This document shows positions 20,559-33,158 of a stretch of 50,038 bases of DNA, piece by piece. The stretch is from assembly GCA_017857875.1 (NCBI GenBank), contig JAFMCH010000007.1, positions 1 to 50,038 of the forward strand, given 5' to 3'. This DNA comes from Actinomycetota bacterium (lineage in GTDB: Bacteria; Actinomycetota; Actinomycetes; S36-B12). Every line of letters starts with the position of its first letter. The first letter of the stretch is position 1. The notes under the pieces are model-generated. The model was not told the DNA's origin. It worked only from the letters and a program-made list of their open reading frames with translations, and made no database searches. The translations under genes were made by a program, and so were the position numbers.

Positions 20559-21032
20559 TCAGTTGCTTGCGCCGGGAGGCAGGGTGCCTGCATCCGGCGC
20601 CGGCGAACCCCTGAGAGCCTTCTTCGTTTTTTCGATTTCAGCGATCGTACGCTCAGGCCCCTTGATTTTCTTCGCCGCGCTGCGACCGAGCAGACCCAAA
20701 ATGACGGCGACTAGGAACAAGAACGCTGTGACAATGCCAAAGCCGGCCCATACCGGCAACCCCAGCGCGACCAACACGTAGGCGATGGTGACCAGGAGGA
20801 ACAGCCCGCCAACGGCCGCCATCGTGATGGCACCGGTCAGTAATCCACCGGTCTTGGCCGCAGCCTGCGCGCTCCCGGCCAACTCGAGCTTGGCTAGTTC
20901 AACCTGCGCCTTGATGAGCTTCTGCAGGTCTGCAATCGCGGTGGTGACCAGCCCCTTGAGCGAGGTATCCGTGCCCGGAGGGGTGTCTGAGTTAGGCACA
21001 GGACTAGGGCGAACCGAACCAGACATGAGCAT
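20559..21032 (-). CDS. Phage-holin-superfamily-like membrane protein
   Basis: Two TM helices after a coiled region (LVTTAIADLQKLIKAQVELAKLEL); typical of actinobacterial holin-X/YqjE-type proteins. Confidence 0.65.
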   Translation of the reverse strand: MLMSGSVRPSPVPNSDTPPGTDTSLKGLVTTAIADLQKLIKAQVELAKLELAGSAQAAAKTGGLLTGAITMAAVGGLFLLVTIAYVLVALGLPVWAGFGIVTAFLFLVAVILGLLGRSAAKKIKGPERTIAEIEKTKKALRGSPAPDAGTLPPGASN

Positions 21033-21117
21033 TTCCCTCCAACGCAGACATGGCGCCGAGCACCGCCAACCCTCCCGAGGTTAGTGGGTCACCGGCACCA
21101 AAGGGAACCTTGAGGGG

Positions 21118-22440
21118 CTAGCGGTCGACAGAATTTGACTCATCTTGCTGGTAGACATCTGGAATTCCATCGCCATCCTCATCGGCCTCTTCGATGGCGG
21201 CCACCTGTCGATAGTGCCGATTTCGGGCCAGCAGCAACGCCGCTGCCGCCATCGCTGACAGCACCGAGGCGGCCAGTACGGCCGTCTTTGCGGAGGTGAG
21301 TAGGTCGGGATATTCGAAGTAGGCAAGTTTGGTGATCAACAACGACACGGTGAAACCGATACCCGCCAGCAGACCGATCGCGGTGACGTCGCTCCATCCA
21401 ATCGAGGCACTCAAGCTGGCCTTGGTGAAGCGGGCGACAACCCATGCGGTCAGCAGAATACCCACGGGTTTACCCACGAATAGACCGATCAACACACCCA
21501 GCGCCACCGGATTGGACAGCGGCTCAATGAGCCCGGTAGCCCGCAGATCGACACCGGCATTGAAGAAGGCGAACAGCGGTAGACACAATCCGGCACTAAT
21601 CGGCAAAATCATGCGCTGCAACCGATCCGCCGGAGATTGGCCCTCACCAGGATCAACAGTAGTTCGTGTAAGCAGCGCCAACGCAACACCTGCAACCGTG
21701 GCATGAATGCCGCTTTCGTGAACACACACCCAGATCACGAGCACGAGAGGTACATAAATCAGCGGGGTGCGCACGCGACGGCGCTGCAGCCACCAGTACA
21801 GCACCAGGAGGGCGATAGCCCCAATGAAATACCAGGGGAAGAACCCCTTGGAGTAAAAGATCGCGATAACCATAATGGCACCTAGATCGTCAACGACGGC
21901 CAAGGTGAGCAAGAAAGCGCGCAGGGCGACGGGCAACTTCCGGCCGACCACGGCCAAAACCGCCAGCGCGAAGGCAATGTCGGTGGCCATCGGCACACCC
22001 CAACCCGATAACGCGCCCGCTTCGCTTGATCGCATGGCGATGAAGACGAAGAACAGCGCGGGCACGACCATGCCGCCAATCGCTGCGGCAATCGGCACCA
22101 CGGCCTGGGCGGGCTTACTCAAGGTGCCGTGTGTGAGTTCGTGCTTGAGTTCGAGGCCGGCGACGAAGAAGAACACGGCCAGAAGGGCATCGGCAGCCCA
22201 TGTTGACAGACTCAAATTGAGATCGAGATTGAACGACCCGATGACGATATCCGGGCCGATCTGGATCGCGGACAAATCGAAATAGGCATCGCCCCAGCGG
22301 CTGTTAGCCCACACCAGCGCGATAACCGCGGCGATGAGTAGCAAGATGCCGCCGATGGTTTCCCCGCGCAAGGCCCGAAGCAACCAAATGCGCTCAGCAA
22401 GCGCCGGTCGGGCAAAAATCTCGTGCTCAACGGCCTGCAT
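21118..22440 (-). CDS. nhaA: Na+/H+ antiporter NhaA
   Basis: ADALLAVFFFVAGLELKHEL, GWGVPMATDIAFALAVLAVVGRKLP, LAVVDDLGAI. Preferred start ATG 22440; ORF track starts at 22482. Confidence 0.95.
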   Translation of the reverse strand: MQAVEHEIFARPALAERIWLLRALRGETIGGILLLIAAVIALVWANSRWGDAYFDLSAIQIGPDIVIGSFNLDLNLSLSTWAADALLAVFFFVAGLELKHELTHGTLSKPAQAVVPIAAAIGGMVVPALFFVFIAMRSSEAGALSGWGVPMATDIAFALAVLAVVGRKLPVALRAFLLTLAVVDDLGAIMVIAIFYSKGFFPWYFIGAIALLVLYWWLQRRRVRTPLIYVPLVLVIWVCVHESGIHATVAGVALALLTRTTVDPGEGQSPADRLQRMILPISAGLCLPLFAFFNAGVDLRATGLIEPLSNPVALGVLIGLFVGKPVGILLTAWVVARFTKASLSASIGWSDVTAIGLLAGIGFTVSLLITKLAYFEYPDLLTSAKTAVLAASVLSAMAAAALLLARNRHYRQVAAIEEADEDGDGIPDVYQQDESNSVDR

Positions 22441-22517
22441 GAGGTCCTCTCCTCGGGATGAACATTGCCGTCCACCAGACAACGTCTCAAGCAGCCTACC
22501 TGGATTTGTCCGGCGGT

Positions 22518-24518
22518 CTAATCCTCACCGGATGACGTCTGCATACCCTCGGCAATGAGGCTCATGACGGCCGGATCAGCCAGCGTTGTGGCATCACCCA
22601 ATGCCCGGTGCTCGGCCACATCTCGCAGCAACCGACGCATGATCTTGCCCGATCGAGTCTTCGGCAATTCAGCGACGACCATAATCTGACGGGGCTTGGC
22701 AATCGGTCCGATTTCTTGGGAAACGTGAGCGCGTAACTCACCAATCAGTGCATCGGGATCAGTCGCGGTCTCGATGCCGCCACGAAGGATCACAAACGCC
22801 ACGATGCCCTGGCCGGTCATGTCATCGGCGGCGCCCACGACGGCAGCTTCAGCAACGCTGGGATGGGACACCAGCGCAGACTCGACCTCGGTCGTGGAAA
22901 TGCGGTGCCCGGACACATTCATCACATCGTCAACGCGACCGAGCAGCCACATCGCACCGGTTTCGTCCAGTTTGGCCCCATCGCCAGCGAAGTAGTACTG
23001 CGGCCAGCGAGACCAGTAGGTGTCGACGTAGCGCTCATCATCGCCCCAGATGCCGCGCAACATGGCCGGCCACGGCTCGGTCAGCACCAAATATCCGCCA
23101 CCGCCATTACCGACGGGCACACCGTCGTCATCGACCACCGCCGCCCCGATACCCGGCAGTGGCCCCATGGCAGAGCCCGGCTTGCAGTCGGTGACACCAG
23201 GCAACGGCGCGATCATCATCGCTCCGGTCTCGGTTTGCCACCAGGTGTCCACGATCGGGCAGCGGTCACCGCCAATGACTGCGCGGTACCACATCCACGC
23301 CTCAGGATTAATCGGCTCACCCACACTGCCGAGCAATCGAAGGCTGCTCAGATCATGTTCGGCCGGAATCTGAGCTCCCCATTTCATAAAGGTACGAATC
23401 GCCGTGGGTGCCGTGTAGAGCAGCGTTACGCCGTATTTGGCCACGATCTCCCACCAGCGACCCTGATGCGGGGTATCGGGCGTGCCCTCGTAAATCACCT
23501 GGGTCGCACGGTTAGCGAGCGGTCCGTAGACGATGTATGAGTGGCCGGTGACCCAGCCGACATCGGCCGTACACCAATACACATCAGTGTCAGGTTTGAG
23601 ATCAAACACGTTGTAGTGCGTGTAGGCGGTCTGCGTGAGATAACCGCCTGTCGTGTGCAAGATGCCCTTGGGCTTGCCGGTGGTGCCAGAGGTGTACAAG
23701 ATGAAAAGCGGATGCTCAGCGTCGAAGGCTTCAGCGGTGTGTTGCTCGCTCTGGCGATCGACCACGTCGTGCCACCACACATCGCGCCCCTGCGTCATCA
23801 CAACTTCGCCACCGGTGCGCCGCACCACCAACACGTGACGCACACCGGGTGTAAGTGCCACGGCTTCATCCACTGCCGGCTTCAAGGGCATTGCCGAACC
23901 ACGCCGGTACTGACCATCGGCAGTAATCACCACAGTCGCCTTCGCATCATCAATGCGCGATCGCAATGCCTCGGCGGAAAAACCCGCGAACACCACCGAA
24001 TGAGGCGCGCCAATCCGCGCGCACGCGAGCATCGCGACTACGGCCTCTGGAATCATCGGCAGGTAGATCGCCACAGTATCGCCAGCCTTGACGCCTAATT
24101 CCGTCAGAGCGTGGGCCGCTTGGGACACCTCCGCCATCAACTGGGCGTAAGTGATCGTGCGGGTGTCGCCCGGTTCGCCTTCAAAGTGCAACGCCACCTG
24201 GTCGCCGTAACCATCGACGACATGGCGATCTACGCAGTTGTACGCCACATTCAATCGACCATCGACGAACCAACGGGCGAATGGCTGCCGGCTCCAATCG
24301 AGCACCTGCGACCACGGTTGGTCCCAGGTCAGTCGACCTGCCTGCTCGGCCCAGAAGCCCAGCCGATCGGCCTTGGCTGACTCCACCAGAGCCCTGGTCG
24401 CATTGGCGTCGGCTGCGAACTGTGGGGTCGGTGGAAAGACTCGATTTTCGTGCAACAGGTTTTCCAGGCCGTGCTCATGATCGGATTCACTTACGGGCGC
24501 CACGACGGTCTCCTCCAC
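22518..24518 (-). CDS. acs: Acetyl-CoA synthetase
   Basis: [56 protein letters not shown]. Confidence 0.96.
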   Translation of the reverse strand: MEETVVAPVSESDHEHGLENLLHENRVFPPTPQFAADANATRALVESAKADRLGFWAEQAGRLTWDQPWSQVLDWSRQPFARWFVDGRLNVAYNCVDRHVVDGYGDQVALHFEGEPGDTRTITYAQLMAEVSQAAHALTELGVKAGDTVAIYLPMIPEAVVAMLACARIGAPHSVVFAGFSAEALRSRIDDAKATVVITADGQYRRGSAMPLKPAVDEAVALTPGVRHVLVVRRTGGEVVMTQGRDVWWHDVVDRQSEQHTAEAFDAEHPLFILYTSGTTGKPKGILHTTGGYLTQTAYTHYNVFDLKPDTDVYWCTADVGWVTGHSYIVYGPLANRATQVIYEGTPDTPHQGRWWEIVAKYGVTLLYTAPTAIRTFMKWGAQIPAEHDLSSLRLLGSVGEPINPEAWMWYRAVIGGDRCPIVDTWWQTETGAMMIAPLPGVTDCKPGSAMGPLPGIGAAVVDDDGVPVGNGGGGYLVLTEPWPAMLRGIWGDDERYVDTYWSRWPQYYFAGDGAKLDETGAMWLLGRVDDVMNVSGHRISTTEVESALVSHPSVAEAAVVGAADDMTGQGIVAFVILRGGIETATDPDALIGELRAHVSQEIGPIAKPRQIMVVAELPKTRSGKIMRRLLRDVAEHRALGDATTLADPAVMSLIAEGMQTSSGED

Positions 24519-24678
24519 AAACTAGCGATCGGACTCCGGTCTCCACGGTAGCCCGATGATGGGGCTTGGCGCGTCGGATGGAACGTATTGGGCGCCGGAT
24601 ACGTCAAGATGGGGACTATGGGTGGTCGAAGAATCGACCACCCGCGCCGTCTTGTTGCCGCTGATCAGGAGAGTGCTT

Positions 24679-25926
24679 GTGCGACCCCGCGTGCTGATTC
24701 CGCTCCTGTTTGCGATCGCAGCGGCCATGGGGCTCGTGCTCGGGGCAGTATTGCCCTCAAACAGCGCCACGATCGCGGCTGACCAGGCCACGCCTACCCC
24801 CGATGCATCACCCGCACAACCCACCGAGCCCGGTACCGATCCAGACGAGTCGCCGAGCCCGGATGTGCCGGCCGTAGGGGATGTGACCGGTGCCGGAGGC
24901 GGCGTCTCCGCGGTCAATCTGCCCCAGCCGGCGTTCGACACCACGCCTCTCAAGCCCGGTGAGACGCCGCCGCAGTTCGTCGTGGTCTCCTTTGACGGAT
25001 CCGGCAACGACGGCGTCTTCCATCAATTCATGGACACCGCAGACGCCACCGGGGCGAAGTTCACGTTTTTTCTCTCTGGCATCTACATGCTGCCCGACGA
25101 TAAGCGCTTCGAATACACCAATCCCGGCCGCTCTGCTGGCGAATCAGGCATCGGCTTTGGTGGCACCGCCGACGATGTTCGCGGTCGCGTAGAAAACTTC
25201 CGTGAGGCCTACGAAAAAGGTCACGAGATCGGCACCCACTTCAACGGTCACTCCTGCCAGACAAACACCGGATCCGTGCAGACCTTCACGAGCGCTGACT
25301 GGGATTCAGAGCTTTCCCAGGCTGAGCAATTCATCGACGATTGGGCTGCCAACACCGGCACCGTCGACGTCAATCCACTGCCCTTCAACGGTTCTGTCTA
25401 CAAAGGCGCCCGCACTCCGTGCCTCGAGGGTGACCGCGACGCCATGTACCCGGTCTTCGCAGATCACGGCTTCACCTACGATGCATCCAATACCGGTTTC
25501 TTCCAGTGGCCGGTCAAGAACTCCTACGGACTGTGGGATTTTCCACTCGCCACACTCAAAGTCGGCGATACCGGGCGTTCAGCGATCGCAATGGATTACA
25601 ACATCTACTACCAGGCCTCTAACGGCGAAACCAACGTCACCGACCCCGCCCAATGCGCCGAGATCGAACGCATCTCCTACGACACGTTGATGAACGCACT
25701 CACCGCCTCCTACAACGACACCCGCGCGCCACTGATCTGGGGCATGCACTGGAGTCAGTACGCCTGTGGCGCGTTCATCGACGCAACACGCGAATTCGTC
25801 ACGAATGCCACGGCCCAATTCCCCGACGTGCGTTTCGTCAGCTTCGATCAACTCGCGCAGTGGCTCGACGCGCAGGATCCGGCCGTTCTGGCCCAACTGC
25901 AAGCACGCGGCAGTCAGTTGTACTAG
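24679..25926 (+). CDS. Polysaccharide deacetylase (NodB-like) secreted/membrane-anchored protein
   Basis: FVVVSFDGSGNDG..., HEIGTHFNGHSC; N-terminal TM. AGGAG before GTG 24679; ORF track starts at 24556. Confidence 0.75.
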   Translation: MRPRVLIPLLFAIAAAMGLVLGAVLPSNSATIAADQATPTPDASPAQPTEPGTDPDESPSPDVPAVGDVTGAGGGVSAVNLPQPAFDTTPLKPGETPPQFVVVSFDGSGNDGVFHQFMDTADATGAKFTFFLSGIYMLPDDKRFEYTNPGRSAGESGIGFGGTADDVRGRVENFREAYEKGHEIGTHFNGHSCQTNTGSVQTFTSADWDSELSQAEQFIDDWAANTGTVDVNPLPFNGSVYKGARTPCLEGDRDAMYPVFADHGFTYDASNTGFFQWPVKNSYGLWDFPLATLKVGDTGRSAIAMDYNIYYQASNGETNVTDPAQCAEIERISYDTLMNALTASYNDTRAPLIWGMHWSQYACGAFIDATREFVTNATAQFPDVRFVSFDQLAQWLDAQDPAVLAQLQARGSQLY

Positions 25927-25929
25927 GCG

Positions 25930-26772
25930 GTGCGGGCCCCCACCAGCCCCTCACGTGCGCTCGATACCTGCGTCTGGTTGTGTGTGCAGGTGGCAACCCC
26001 CGCTGATCCACTCGGCCAACTCGCACAGTTTCCCGGTGTTGAGCAGGCCTGCTTGACCGCTCGAGATGAGATCGACGCGCTGCTATGGGACCGAACCCTG
26101 CGAGCTAGGGCTGAAGAGATCGTGGCTGAATCTGCCCTGCAGGGCGCGCGGGCAAGCGCGGCGCTCGAAGGGGCCGAGGTCTCGCTCGATGCGATGCGCT
26201 CGGGCGTCGCCGGTGAAGATTCACCAATGGGGCGCGCCGTAACCGCCGCCGTCGCGGTGACCGCTGCGCTTCCGCGCCAGGTCGAGACCTGGCAGCGCGC
26301 ACCCATGCAGGTCATCGCGCATCTGCACGTGCTGGCCGCGCGCGGATTTGATGCTGGCGACACTCGGGGACGCCCGCGAGCCACGGACGAGGTCGTTGAT
26401 CCGCTTCATTTGGGGCCACCGCCACCCGTATCTGACATCTCACCACGACTAGATGCACTCGCCTCGGTGCTCACGCGCCCGACAACAGCGCCGGCCGTGT
26501 TGGTCGCCGCGATCGCGCACGGAGAATTGCTCGCCCTTCGACCCTTTACCTGGGGCTCTGGCCTGATCGCTCGAGCATCCGTGCGGTTGGTGCTCGCAGC
26601 ACGAGGGGTCGACCCCGACCTGTGGGGCTGCCCCGAACTCGGCATGCTCGCTGCCGGTCGCCCCTCCTACGTCAAAGCGCTTCGGGGATATGTCAGCGGA
26701 GAGCCCGAGGGGGTGGCGGAGTGGATTTGCTGGAACACCCGCGCGATTTGTGTGTCCGAGCAACGGGTCTAA
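25930..26772 (+). CDS. Fic-like protein with degenerate catalytic motif
   Basis: SAALEG resembles the [S/T]xxxE[G/N] inhibitory motif; AHGELLALRPFTWGSGLIARA aligns with HPFxxGNGRxxR. Confidence 0.55.
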   Translation: MRAPTSPSRALDTCVWLCVQVATPADPLGQLAQFPGVEQACLTARDEIDALLWDRTLRARAEEIVAESALQGARASAALEGAEVSLDAMRSGVAGEDSPMGRAVTAAVAVTAALPRQVETWQRAPMQVIAHLHVLAARGFDAGDTRGRPRATDEVVDPLHLGPPPPVSDISPRLDALASVLTRPTTAPAVLVAAIAHGELLALRPFTWGSGLIARASVRLVLAARGVDPDLWGCPELGMLAAGRPSYVKALRGYVSGEPEGVAEWICWNTRAICVSEQRV

Positions 26773-26796
26773 GTCCGACCGCTAACCTCATGCCCC

Positions 26797-28830
26797 ATGG
26801 ACCATCCCGCCCGCACCGGGCTCATCGGTGCCGCCTTCGCCATCGGCCGCAGTTTTCAACCGAATCTGCTCACCCGCGGCAGTGTCGATCAAGCGATCAT
26901 CACCGGGGCAACCTCCGCAGGGGCCTACGGTGTTTTTTCGACCGGAGACTCGTTCATCAGTGCGATTGCGTCACGGTTGAGTCGCCAAGAGCACCCCACG
27001 GCACCCGCACGTCTCGCCGTGGCGGGCGTGGTCGGCGCCGCCGGTGCTGGTCTATTCAGTGCGGTGCGGTGGCGCGAGCACGAATCAAACCGACGTTCCC
27101 TTCTGCGACTGGCCGGCCAAACGCTGGCCGTCGGTTCCACCATGAGCATGGCCTCCACACTCACCGGTCGCCATTCGCAAGGGCGTCGGGCCGCACTTGC
27201 CGTAGCAGCGGGCACCGGCCTCGCCTCCTGGTTGATCACCCAACCCTGGCGTGCAGCACCCGGGTCACTGCTTGACGAGCAACTGCCGGGTTCGCTCAAA
27301 CGAGCCGATGAGCACTTCTTCGAAGACTCCGTCCGCGAGGTCAAGCCGCTGGAGGCCGTGGGCATCGCAACCGCTGTCAGCGCAATTACCTACGGGCTAG
27401 CCCGACTCGAATCCGGGCTGACCGGGGTATCCAGCCGCGCCGCCACGGTCATCGTGGGAGGCGAACCGGCTGATCATCGACTGCTCGGCCGAATGACCGC
27501 AACAGCTATCAGTGCCACCGTCGCGTACATAGCGATTGCGCGCGTCTCAGAAATGCTCAGCAAGGGTGGCGGTTCGATCGAACCAGGGCACGCCACGCCC
27601 CCCACCTCGCCGATGATCACCGGATCTGCGGCGTCCGGTTTGCCATGGGATAAGCAAACCCGTGAAGGCGCACGCTGGCTGAGCATGACCCTCGAGCCTG
27701 ATTCGATCGCCTCGATCATGGGTGTTGATACGGCTGCACAACCCATTCGCGTGTACGCCTCACTCGATATCGCTGAGACTGACGCTGCTCGGGCCCAGGT
27801 GTTGCTCGATGAAATCGATCGCACTCAAGCACTGCAACGCAAGTACTTTGCCCTGTTTTCACCGACCGGTTCAGGCTACGTCAACTATGTTGCTAACGAG
27901 ACCTTTGAATACTTGACCCTAGGCGACTGCGCGGCAGCGGCCATCCAGTACTCCGTCCTTCCCTCGGCACTCTCCCTCGGCGATGTCGGCACCGGCACCG
28001 CCCAGACACGAATGGTTGTCGACGGTGTTGTCAAACGGCTACTGGAAATACCGGCCGAACAGCGACCGAAGTTCTTCCTATTCGGCGAAAGCCTTGGCTC
28101 GCAGGTCAGCGAAGACATGTTCCGTGGCACGTGGATTTACGGACCAACCGGTGCCGGTATTGACGCGGCCCTGTGGATCGGCACGCCTTCGGCCACCGAA
28201 TGGCGTAAGCAACTGTGGGGTAACCACAGCATCGCCGATGCGCCCAATCCCGGACCGGGATCTATCTACCTTCCGCGCACCGTGGCCGATTGGCGGGCTC
28301 TGTCCGAGGCCGAGCGCGCCGAGGTTGACTTCCTGCTCCTACAGAACGGTGACGATCCGATCCCGAAGTTCGGTACCCAGGTGCTGTGGCGCCGCCCGGA
28401 TTGGCTCGGACCCGTGCGACCAATCGGCAGTCCCCGCACGACCCAGTGGGTCCCCGGCACGACCTTCTTGATGACGTTCCTAGACATGCTCAATGCACTT
28501 ACGCCAACCCCTGGCATCTTCGCCGAAGGCGGTCACGACTATCGCGATGTGTTGCCCGATGCAATGCGATACACCTGGCGACTCCCAGCCACACCCGAGC
28601 AGATTGCCCGGGTCAATCTCGCTCTGCGGCAACGTGAATTGGCCTGGGAACTACACCGAGATCGAGCCGCTGCGCTCGCTAAGCCCGAGGCTGACCAACC
28701 CGAGGCACTACATAAGGTGCTGGATACCGCGAGCAAGTATGTCGGCCACCGGGTCGATGCAGACGAACTTGACCGCATCATTACTCAGGGACTTCAACCG
28801 ACCGCAGCATCGATTACGCAGTCTGCTTAG
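26797..28830 (+). CDS. Membrane-anchored alpha/beta hydrolase (Abhydrolase_9-like)
   Basis: N-terminal membrane segments; KFFLFGESLGSQVSEDMF nucleophile elbow. Confidence 0.75.
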   Translation: MDHPARTGLIGAAFAIGRSFQPNLLTRGSVDQAIITGATSAGAYGVFSTGDSFISAIASRLSRQEHPTAPARLAVAGVVGAAGAGLFSAVRWREHESNRRSLLRLAGQTLAVGSTMSMASTLTGRHSQGRRAALAVAAGTGLASWLITQPWRAAPGSLLDEQLPGSLKRADEHFFEDSVREVKPLEAVGIATAVSAITYGLARLESGLTGVSSRAATVIVGGEPADHRLLGRMTATAISATVAYIAIARVSEMLSKGGGSIEPGHATPPTSPMITGSAASGLPWDKQTREGARWLSMTLEPDSIASIMGVDTAAQPIRVYASLDIAETDAARAQVLLDEIDRTQALQRKYFALFSPTGSGYVNYVANETFEYLTLGDCAAAAIQYSVLPSALSLGDVGTGTAQTRMVVDGVVKRLLEIPAEQRPKFFLFGESLGSQVSEDMFRGTWIYGPTGAGIDAALWIGTPSATEWRKQLWGNHSIADAPNPGPGSIYLPRTVADWRALSEAERAEVDFLLLQNGDDPIPKFGTQVLWRRPDWLGPVRPIGSPRTTQWVPGTTFLMTFLDMLNALTPTPGIFAEGGHDYRDVLPDAMRYTWRLPATPEQIARVNLALRQRELAWELHRDRAAALAKPEADQPEALHKVLDTASKYVGHRVDADELDRIITQGLQPTAASITQSA

Positions 28831-29705
28831 TTTTCGGTTGAGACCATCCATGTGGCGTCAACCAGGTCCCACTCCGGTGGAATCAATCCTTCGACAACGG
28901 GGCCGTTGGCAAACCACGGCGAAGGAGCAACCACGGGTGTGCGTGGGTTATTCATCCACGCAGCCCACCAGCTAAAGGTCGAGTTCGCGATCACGTGCGC
29001 GCCACCGTGACTCATCACCCACATTTCCTCGGCTGCGCTTCCATCGCCCCCGACTGTCAGGCCATCTACGACCTCAGCGGCTGCAGCATGATCATCAGAA
29101 AAAACCCACACCTCACCCGTCACGCCGCGTTGTCGAAGTCGCTCGATGCCGTTGGCGTAGTAATCACGGGCCAGTAGGCCAAACTCCGGAAGTTTCGCGT
29201 AGTCGCCTCGACGGACGTGCACAATGATCGGCTTTTCCGCAGTGGCACGCGCGGACCACTGTCTGGCCCAATCACTGGGCTGCTTGAGATCAGGGCGACG
29301 AGGCGTTCCGAAGTCTAAGGCCGTTGCCGCGATCTTCCATGATTGAAAATAGCCACGCAGTCGAGCACCTTGAGGTTGTTGCAGCAGTGACGGATCGTGA
29401 CCCACATGAGTGGACTCATGGATTCGCATCCTGTGCTGTAGCCAGGGACTGGCCCGAACGGCTTTCGCCCAGGCCCGGCTTGGGTACCGCCCCGGCGTTG
29501 ACCACCAGCGCCGGTCGGGCAACCAGGTGCCGGGCAGCTCGAAGTCCGTGATGGCAATGCCATGGTCGGTGATTCCGTGCCTGGCCTGACTCAGGTCGAT
29601 GTCTAGCCCCGTGCCGCGCATGCCAGCTACGGCAGCACCCGCGTAGTAGCCAAATAACTGATTACCCAGGCCACCGATGAGCCGCACGGTTACCGGTCGC
29701 GCCAC
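28827..29705 (-). CDS. GT11-like (alpha-1,2-fucosyltransferase family) glycosyltransferase
   Basis: GGLGNQLFGYYAG, HVRRGDYAKLPEFG, VIANSTFSWWAAWMN. Confidence 0.85.
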   Translation of the reverse strand: MARPVTVRLIGGLGNQLFGYYAGAAVAGMRGTGLDIDLSQARHGITDHGIAITDFELPGTWLPDRRWWSTPGRYPSRAWAKAVRASPWLQHRMRIHESTHVGHDPSLLQQPQGARLRGYFQSWKIAATALDFGTPRRPDLKQPSDWARQWSARATAEKPIIVHVRRGDYAKLPEFGLLARDYYANGIERLRQRGVTGEVWVFSDDHAAAAEVVDGLTVGGDGSAAEEMWVMSHGGAHVIANSTFSWWAAWMNNPRTPVVAPSPWFANGPVVEGLIPPEWDLVDATWMVSTEN

Positions 29706-29708
29706 GAA

Positions 29709-32029
<2,321 letters not shown>

Positions 32030-32111
32030 GCGTTCGCACTCCCTGGGCGCGCGCGCCGGACGCCCCCGTCTGGGGCGATCACCTTCGGCGGAAACCCCAG
32101 TCTAGCCCGTC

Positions 32112-32186
32112 CTGCTGACCCAACAATTCTGGTCGCCATCGGCCCGTTTTCGAGCCCGATGACGACCAGAATTGTTGGGTCAGCAG
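32112..32186. repeat. Long inverted repeat/hairpin with 24-bp perfect arms
   Basis: CTGCTGACCCAACAATTCTGGTCG (32112-32135) is the exact reverse complement of CGACCAGAATTGTTGGGTCAGCAG (32163-32186); inner CATCGG/CCGATG pairing extends the stem. Confidence 0.9.
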
Positions 32187-32218
32187 ATAAATGGGGAGGA
32201 AAGGGTTATGGTCTCCGC

Positions 32219-33010
32219 GTGGGGCGCTCGGAGCATTCCGACGATGAGACACCGACCCTGATCCAGTCGGTGCAGCGAGCCCTGCGCCTAGTGGAAGCCG
32301 TTGTCGATCTCGATGAACGGGCCCAAGCCAAACAGTTGGCTCGTAGTCTCGGACTCAATCTGTCGACGACCTATCACCTACTACGCACCCTCACCCACGA
32401 GGGATATCTCGAGCGACGAGACGACGGCCGTTATCTATTGGGGCCGGCGTTGACCAAAGTTGCCCAATCCGGCATCGCCCACACCCAGCTCTCGCGGCTG
32501 CGTCCCATTCTCCATAACCTGCGCCAGCACCTACACACCTCGGTGTATCTGGCCAGATACGACGAGGGCGAGATCTCGATTGTCGACATCGCCAAGGACT
32601 CACGTGGCCCGCAAATCGACCTGTGGGTTGGGCTGCATGACGCAGCACATGCCACAGCTTTGGGTAAATGCATTCTGGGTCAACTATCCGCAGACAAGCG
32701 CAACGACTACCTGTCACGACACCCCCTGCCGGCCCTGACATCCCACACGATCACTAATCGACGCACCCTCGACGGCACCCTGGCACGCACACACTCACCG
32801 GTCACCGACGCGCAGGAGTACTTTCCGGGGCTCTGGTGTATCGCTGTCCCGGTTCGGTCATCTCAGTGGACAGGATCGTTGGCCATCGCGCGCCCGTGCG
32901 ACTCCGTGTCTCCCTCGCGATCAATATCGACACGAAGTCTCGAGCGCGCAACCACTCAACTCACTGTGGGCGCTGGCCATCTCGGGCGCGCACTTGCCCT
33001 CACGCCCTAA
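32219..33010 (+). CDS. IclR-family transcriptional regulator
   Basis: TLIQSVQRALRLVEAV, LNLSTTYHLLRTLTHEGYLER, AHATALGKCILGQL. ORF-track start 32159 would put the hairpin inside the CDS. Confidence 0.85.
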   Translation: MGRSEHSDDETPTLIQSVQRALRLVEAVVDLDERAQAKQLARSLGLNLSTTYHLLRTLTHEGYLERRDDGRYLLGPALTKVAQSGIAHTQLSRLRPILHNLRQHLHTSVYLARYDEGEISIVDIAKDSRGPQIDLWVGLHDAAHATALGKCILGQLSADKRNDYLSRHPLPALTSHTITNRRTLDGTLARTHSPVTDAQEYFPGLWCIAVPVRSSQWTGSLAIARPCDSVSPSRSISTRSLERATTQLTVGAGHLGRALALTP

Positions 33011-33158
33011 CGAGCAGTTCACCAACTGAACGACCGGTCAATGCCGTCATGTGAAATCCAAGCCCTTGAATTCCTCTATCAACCGCCACCAAAATCGCAG
33101 GCAATGTGATGGTGTCCGACGGTGGGCATTCACTTGATCGCGCAGAGGGGAAGTCGTC

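Noticed and set aside
20559-21032. Holin-like gene as evidence of prophage
   Set aside because: Single gene within core synteny and no other phage functions nearby.
22863-23540. 225-aa ORF antisense to acs
   Set aside because: Shadow frame of a well-conserved gene.
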